Assembly (NCBI GenBank): GCA_028287065.1
Contig: JAQBQJ010000107.1
Location: 1 to 51,176 of the forward strand
DNA from: Labilithrix sp.
GTDB lineage: Bacteria; Myxococcota_A; Polyangia; Polyangiales; Polyangiaceae
Length of the DNA stretch: 51,176 nt
Direction of reading: 5' to 3'
Shown here piece after piece: positions 48,101-51,176 of the stretch. A model generated the notes under the pieces. It was not told the origin of the DNA, did not search any database, and saw only the letters and a program-made list of their open reading frames with translations. The translations under genes were made by a program, and so were the position numbers. Position 1 is the stretch's first letter; every line of letters begins with the position of its first letter.

Positions 48101-48995
48101 CGCCGAGCACCGCCTCACGTCGCCGCGGTTCACGATCGACGGCACGACCTTCGAGCTCGACGTGAAGCACCGCTGGTCGTTCCGCATCTCGACGCGCCGC
48201 AAGGTCGACATCGACGGCGGCGTCATCGAGGTCAGCGTCGACAAGGGCAAGACCTGGAAGGACATCTCCGAGCTCGGGACCGTCGACTACACCTCCACGC
48301 TCGACGAGGCGCGCGGCGACAACTCCCTCAAGGGCCGTCGCGCGTACGGCAACAAGAGCCCTGGCTATCCCGACGCGTGGGTGACCTCGCGCATCAAGGT
48401 CGACCTGAAGGCGCATCCCGAGCAGGTCCAGATCCGCTTCGTGCACGCGAGCGGCACCGGCTTCTCGGGCGCGCCCGGCTGGGAGATCGACGACGTCGAT
48501 CTCGTCGGCATCTCGAGCAAGCCGTTCTGGAGCTTCGTCGAGCATGCCGATCAGTGCGACCCGAAGGGTCCCACGGCGTCGGCGGGCGAGCCGATCACGG
48601 CGAAGTCGAAGCAGACGGTCACGCTGACGGGCAGCGCGACGCATCCTCAGGAGCTGCCGGTCACGTTCACGTGGTCGCAGGTCGCCGGTCCGCCGGTGAA
48701 GCTGACGCCGAACGAGGCGACGCTCTCGTTCGAGGCGCCGGACGTCGGCACGCAGACCCTCGTTCTCACGTTCGCGCTCCGCGCCGACGACGGCAAGCTG
48801 CTCAGCCCCGCCGCGCACGTCGACGTGACCGTCGTTCCCGCGGACGCGGTCGACTTCGGGGCGGGCGGCGGCGGTTGCTCGACGTCGAAGCGGGTTGTGC
48901 CTCGCGCGGGGGTCTCCTCGTTCGCCCTCACGTTCGTCACGCTCGGCTTCCTCGCCCTCGGCGTGCTCGCACGCCGCCGGGCGCGGCGGGGCTGA
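45117..48995 (+). CDS. M36 (fungalysin) family metalloprotease with PA domain and MYXO-CTERM tail
   Basis: 1292 residues. A lipoprotein-type signal ends V-L-V-A-C (Cys 19). A FTP-like propeptide region follows (F-G-L-T-E-A-A-L-A; V-Y/F-R-G-G-L near residue 123). The M36 catalytic domain has H-E-W-G-H at 601-605 and the third ligand Glu near 628 in G-L-G-E-G-W-A-D-F. A PA domain is inserted near 480-590 (G-K-I-V-L-V-H-R-G-L-C-P-F). Beyond 800 come beta-sandwich and Ig-like modules. The C-terminus has G-G-G-G-C-S-T-S, a hydrophobic helix and R-R-R-A-R-R-G, the MYXO-CTERM pattern for cleavage and surface anchoring. It is probably a secreted, surface-attached zinc endopeptidase. Confidence 0.92.
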   Translation: MIDRTSRALAVGALVLVACSSSGDRNDAARVAPPPPPPAEAVRAFVAHRDARLDAPSFVWLAKHEAARFASAHEAATTSLHSVAQTFGLTEAALAAVEMASVDDASGSHRGPVIARFRQRERGIEVFRGGLAIAMTSSFEPVSASGFLARSLSGAEAPFVRSTREALDDAYRALTGGSSTFHSLDTAGDYERFDASGLAAPARVKKVLFPQPSGVVPAYYVEIEIAHGPAFSFVIAAGDGTVLLKNDLVRFDAFSYRTWSDPTTKIPWDGPQGNGIAPHLTGKPDGFKPTWQPSSLVTLQNYPFSKNDPWLPADATTLSGNNVRAYADLNAPDGIGGDSSPSISGPLAFDYAYDTTQSPGATPTNIAGSTTHLFYVTNFLHDWYYDLGFDEKAGNHQFDNYGRGGNGHDPLKAEAQDYDGRNNANATVPADGSSPRLQMYVFSGPSFAELKVLSPSPLVGSKSVGLAGFGKDEFDTTGTVVLGVDDQGVDASDACEALTNGVSGKIVLVHRGLCPFVQKAQNVQEAGGIGVIVANVAASAQPTVPPFMGGTSLAITIPILSLALADGQALEAAIPIGASVEMRRLLQTDLDGGIDTTIVAHEWGHVISGRLISDGAGLTTNQSGGLGEGWADFSALLLMARADDITSPAGAGWRGAYPNGAYATSGTGTDFYFGIRRVPYSIDFTKDPLTLKHISNGVALPANVPISFGEDGSFNSEVHATGEVWATMLWECYAALLRDPRYTFAQAQERMRRYYVASLALTPPDPTIIEARDAVLAAAFASDEKDYVLFWQAFGRRGAGVGAVGPAKDSGDNGGVTESYFVGNDVQIVAGPLTDNTISCDHDGILDEGEVGTFTLTIRNSGPGLLEHATVKLSSAHPGVTFLDGDTVNLEPLKPFGSTALKVRTQIAGGEPIKPVTVDVAVSDPTFADGRVAHAAVTARYQADEAPGTSSTDHVDTRGTAWAVAGEDTSNATKKWARVTTGLDGKWVVPNPFEVAEHRLTSPRFTIDGTTFELDVKHRWSFRISTRRKVDIDGGVIEVSVDKGKTWKDISELGTVDYTSTLDEARGDNSLKGRRAYGNKSPGYPDAWVTSRIKVDLKAHPEQVQIRFVHASGTGFSGAPGWEIDDVDLVGISSKPFWSFVEHADQCDPKGPTASAGEPITAKSKQTVTLTGSATHPQELPVTFTWSQVAGPPVKLTPNEATLSFEAPDVGTQTLVLTFALRADDGKLLSPAAHVDVTVVPADAVDFGAGGGGCSTSKRVVPRAGVSSFALTFVTLGFLALGVLARRRARRG

Positions 48996-49053
48996 GAGGC
49001 GCGGCGGGGGCCGAGCGGCGCGGGGGCTTTTGCCCGAACGCCGTTCGCCCCGA

Positions 49054-49059
49054 TATGCT
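49054..49059 (+). promoter_or_regulatory. -10-like TATGCT, leaderless arrangement
   Basis: TATGCT with a 9-nt spacer to GTG 49069; helps choose this GTG as start in a frame that is open upstream. Confidence 0.4.
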
Positions 49060-49068
49060 CGGGACGAC

Positions 49069-49707
49069 GTGGCGGATCTTCCCGAAAAGCCGAAGGGGCT
49101 CGTCGAGCTCGTGCACGAGAGCGCCGGGGAGGTGATCCACGGTCTCGGGCACGGCCTCGAGCGCGGCTTCGAGCGCGCCGGTGCAGCGCTCGCGACGCCC
49201 GAGCAGGCCGACGTCACGGCGCTGCTCGCGTCGGTCGATCTGCCGGAGCTCGCATCGGACGGACCGCTCGGCGCGATCGCGCTGCGTCTCGATCGCGAGG
49301 CCGATCTCTTCCGCGGGGTCGCGCTCCGCGAGCTCGCGCGTGTCGGCTGGGTGTCGCGGATCGCGCAAACGATGGTGGTGGCGACGGCGACGTGCGCCGT
49401 CGCGGTGGCCGCGTGCTCCGTCGTGCTCGCGGTGTTCGGCGGCGCCGTCGAAGGGCGGTTCGGGCTGCTGTTCCTCGGGGCCGCCGTCGTGGGCGCGGCC
49501 GGGATCGGCGTGGCTGCATCGGCGGCGCGCATGCGTACCGCGCACACGCGCCTCGCGGACGATGCGCTTGCACGCGCACGCGCCATCGAGGATCGACTGT
49601 TCCGCGTCGGCCTCACGATGGAGTGGAAGAGCGCCGGCCCGACGCTCTACCAGGACGCGCTCGCGCGGCTCGAGCGCGACGCGTCGCCGCCGCGCGAGGA
49701 CGCGTGA
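49069..49707 (+). CDS. Hypothetical membrane protein (212 aa)
   Basis: 212 residues from GTG 49069. The N-terminal half is helical and charged (E-S-A-G-E-V-I-H-G-L-G-H-G-L-E-R-G-F-E-R-A). Two adjacent membrane helices follow near residues 105-130 and 132-155, then a coiled-coil-like tail (A-R-A-R-A-I-E-D-R-L-F-R-V). No known family recognised. The last bases overlap the GIY-YIG gene (GTGA), so the two are translationally coupled. Confidence 0.65.
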   Translation: MADLPEKPKGLVELVHESAGEVIHGLGHGLERGFERAGAALATPEQADVTALLASVDLPELASDGPLGAIALRLDREADLFRGVALRELARVGWVSRIAQTMVVATATCAVAVAACSVVLAVFGGAVEGRFGLLFLGAAVVGAAGIGVAASAARMRTAHTRLADDALARARAIEDRLFRVGLTMEWKSAGPTLYQDALARLERDASPPREDA

Positions 49708-50015
49708 AGCGCAGCGAACGGACGGAACCTTGGTTCGTCTATCTCGCGCGGTGCGCCGACGGCTCGCTCTATACGGGCATCGCGCGCGACGTCGCCGCGC
49801 GGATCGCGAAGCACGATGCCGGCAAGGGCGCGAAGTACACGCGCGGCCGAGGCCCGCTCGAGGTGTGCGCGGTGAGGCGCTGCCAGTCGCACGGCGAGGC
49901 CCTCCGGCTCGAGCTCGCGGTGAAGGCGCTGCCTCGCCCGGCGAAGGAATCGCTCACGCGTCCGCGCCGGCTGGCGGCCTTCGCCCGCGAGACGAGAAGA
50001 GACGAGAGGGATTGA
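49704..50015 (+). CDS. GIY-YIG family nuclease-like protein
   Basis: 103 residues from GTG 49704. The single GIY-YIG domain is of the YhbQ/UvrC-N kind: F-V-Y-L-A-R-C-A-D-G-S-L-Y-T-G-I at the start (Y-x(n)-Y-x-G), R-I-A-K-H-D-A-G-K-G-A-K-Y-T-R, and E-A-L-R-L-E-L-A-V-K with the metal-binding Glu. Size is normal for stand-alone bacterial members, whose function is poorly defined. The final residues are encoded by the left arm of the 90-nt palindrome described separately. Confidence 0.87.
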   Translation: MKRSERTEPWFVYLARCADGSLYTGIARDVAARIAKHDAGKGAKYTRGRGPLEVCAVRRCQSHGEALRLELAVKALPRPAKESLTRPRRLAAFARETRRDERD

Positions 50016-50088
50016 CGGAGAAGCGCGGAAGCGCGGAAGATCATTAATTAATCTTCCGCGCTTCTCTCTTTCAATCTCCTCTCGTCTC
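49999..50088. repeat. 90-nt imperfect palindrome, possible terminator
   Basis: The arms at 49999-50041 and 50051-50088 pair in three blocks: GAGACGAGAGG with its complement outside, ATTGA in the middle, and GAAGCGCGGAAGAT inside. The loop is AT-rich (CATTAATTA). The left arm has an extra GCGGAAGC copy. It overlaps the GIY-YIG stop and precedes the sigma factor gene. It could terminate the upstream transcript, but its size and build recall the 112-nt hairpin at 19.4 kb. Confidence 0.85.
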
Positions 50089-50187
50089 CATATCGTACCT
50101 TTCCGTACCAAACGGAGCCGGGATGCGGAAATTCGACGCCTCGTCCTGATCGTTTTTCCGGGCGGCAGGCACTCTACTTACCGAGGC

Positions 50188-50820
50188 ATGGCGGAGACAG
50201 GCTTGGCGACGGACACCGAGGTCGTGACGGCGGACGCCGCCGTCCTCGACGCGATCGCCCTCGCACGTCAGGCCGCGACCGGCGATGCCGCCGCGACCAG
50301 CCGTCTGCTCCGCGGGATCGCGTCGCGCGTCGTCCGCGTCGTTCGCGCGGTGCTCGGCGGGTCCCATCCCGACGTCGACGACGTCTCGCAGCAGGCGCTC
50401 ATCGGCTTCATCCAGGCGCTGCCGGCGTTCCGCGGCGACTGCGATCCCGCGCGATACGCGACGACCATCGCCGTCAGGACCGCGATCGCCGCGCGTCGTC
50501 GGACGAAGGTCGAGCACTCGCGTCGCGACGCCGGCGCCGATGCCGATGCCGTGCCCGCGTCGTCCGCGGGGCCGGGCGAGCAGATGGCGGCCGAGCGTCG
50601 CAAGGTGGTCCTGCGCGAGCTCCTCGCCGAGCTGCCTCCGGAGCAGGCCGAGGCCCTCGCGATGCGCGTCGTCCTCGGGTGGTCGCTCGAGGAAATCGCG
50701 AAGCAGAGCGGCGCTCCGCTGAACACCGTCCGGAGCCGCCTTCGTCTCGCGAAGGAGTCGCTGCGGAAGACCATCGAGAGCCAGCCCGGCCTGCTCGAGC
50801 TGCTGGAGGTCGGCGAATGA
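50188..50820 (+). CDS. Sigma-70 family RNA polymerase sigma factor (ECF type)
   Basis: 210 residues. Region 2 is around residues 45-110 with V-D-D-V-S-Q-Q-A-L-I-G-F-I-Q-A-L (2.2) and Y-A-T-T-I-A-V-R-T-A-I (2.3/2.4 area), then an Ala/Asp linker. Region 4 has L-L-A-E-L-P-P-E-Q-A-E-A-L-A-M-R-V-V and the helix-turn-helix S-L-E-E-I-A-K-Q-S-G-A-P-L-N-T-V-R-S-R-L. It directs polymerase to a regulon not identifiable here. The stop overlaps the start of the anti-sigma gene (ATGA), the usual pairing. TCTACT lies 9 nt before the ATG, a weak promoter candidate. Confidence 0.9.
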   Translation: MAETGLATDTEVVTADAAVLDAIALARQAATGDAAATSRLLRGIASRVVRVVRAVLGGSHPDVDDVSQQALIGFIQALPAFRGDCDPARYATTIAVRTAIAARRRTKVEHSRRDAGADADAVPASSAGPGEQMAAERRKVVLRELLAELPPEQAEALAMRVVLGWSLEEIAKQSGAPLNTVRSRLRLAKESLRKTIESQPGLLELLEVGE

Positions 50821-51176
50821 GCGTCGTCGACATCCATCCCGAGGACCTCCTCGACAAGGACGCGCGCGACGAGCTCTCGGGCGACGAGCGCATGAGGCTC
50901 GAGGCGCATCTCGTGCGCTGCTCGGCGTGCCGTGCCGAGCGCGTCCTCCGCGCGGACTTCGCCGACGAGCTCGCCGGCGAGGATCGTCCGTCGGCCGTGT
51001 TCGGCCTCGTGCAGGGCGCGCTCGCTGCGCCGCGTCCCGCCGCGATCGCGCCGGACGAGACGGATGACGCCTCGCCGAAGCCGATGCCCGAGCTCGACGC
51101 GGTGCCCGGCCTTCGCAGGCGCCCGCGTCGCACGGCGGCGTTCCTCCTCGTCGCCGCCGCGGTGCTCGCGGCGAGC
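50817..51176 (+). CDS. Anti-sigma factor with zinc-finger (zf-HC2) domain, partial
   Basis: I translated 120 codons before the window ends, so the 3' end is missing. The N-terminal domain has H-L-V-R-C-S-A-C, the H-x3-C-x2-C zinc motif of ZAS-type anti-sigma factors, within a helical region (L-D-K-D-A-R-D-E-L-S-G-D-E-R-M-R-L-E-A). A Pro/Asp linker leads to R-R-R-P-R-R-T and the start of a hydrophobic helix (F-L-L-V-A-A-A-V-L-A-A), so it is probably a single-pass inner-membrane protein that sequesters the adjacent sigma factor. The overlap with that gene suggests balanced expression. Confidence 0.85.
   Translation, partial: MSVVDIHPEDLLDKDARDELSGDERMRLEAHLVRCSACRAERVLRADFADELAGEDRPSAVFGLVQGALAAPRPAAIAPDETDDASPKPMPELDAVPGLRRRPRRTAAFLLVAAAVLAAS

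Noticed and set aside
46011-49616. 1201-codon minus-strand frame opposite the M36 protease
   Set aside because: No motifs, and the plus strand encodes HEWGH and the MYXO-CTERM tail in frame; shadow.

Overview
This window is very GC-rich (about 70% by eye), densely coded on both strands, and free of rRNA, tRNA, IS elements, phage genes and CRISPR. It most resembles chromosomal DNA of a myxobacterium (Myxococcota, probably the Polyangia/Labilithrix side). The evidence is a large metalloprotease ending in a MYXO-CTERM-type tail, many lipoproteins with Ser/Gly/Asp-rich linkers, Cys-rich repeat lipoproteins, and frequent GTG starts. The assignment is inference from gene style; there is no rRNA to confirm it.

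Layout. 1-5.7 kb: an OPA-type MFS transporter (cut by the window edge), a membrane-tethered PD-(D/E)XK-like protein, an AlkZ-related protein, an exported methyltransferase-like lipoprotein, a DUF4403-like lipoprotein and a second methyltransferase. 5.7-12 kb: membrane proteins, an aldose 1-epimerase next to a relic of an EEP-family nuclease/phosphatase, two lipoproteins and an isochorismatase-family hydrolase. 12-16.8 kb: a cyclophilin followed by a fused serine-hydrolase/NamZ-like lipoprotein, a serine hydrolase pair and a DUF488 protein. 16.8-25.2 kb: Cys-rich secreted proteins, a TPR protein with two cyclic-nucleotide-binding-type domains, and a tandem pair of lipoproteins with pseudo-FGE (SUMF1-like) domains. 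25.2-32.9 kb: an alpha-glucan cluster with malQ divergent from glgE, and glgE overlapping a mak-glgB fusion. 32.9-45 kb: phosphatidylserine synthase, a TrmN6-like methyltransferase, a hemolysin III protein, an AsmA-like protein, a TgpA-like transglutaminase, a CocE-type hydrolase, a TolA-like repeat protein and TesB. 45-51.2 kb: an M36 protease, a membrane protein, a GIY-YIG protein, and a sigma factor with its anti-sigma factor (cut by the window edge).

Three cross-cutting observations stand out. First, about sixteen genes have a TAnnnT -10-like hexamer only 6-10 nt before the start codon, the arrangement expected for leaderless or nearly leaderless mRNAs; it also helps choose several start codons. 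Second, intergenic spaces hold repeats: a 16-bp CCGGAACTAAGGACGG unit at three loci which supplies the stop codon of two genes, 18-bp palindromic tandem repeats, and long hairpins built partly from hexamers. Third, two apparent pathway fusions (maltokinase-branching enzyme, and AmiE-like hydrolase-NamZ) place consecutive or near-consecutive enzymes on one chain.

The glucan genes probably work together: maltokinase makes maltose-1-phosphate, GlgE polymerises it, GlgB branches the product and MalQ rearranges maltodextrins. No trehalose synthase is present in the window.
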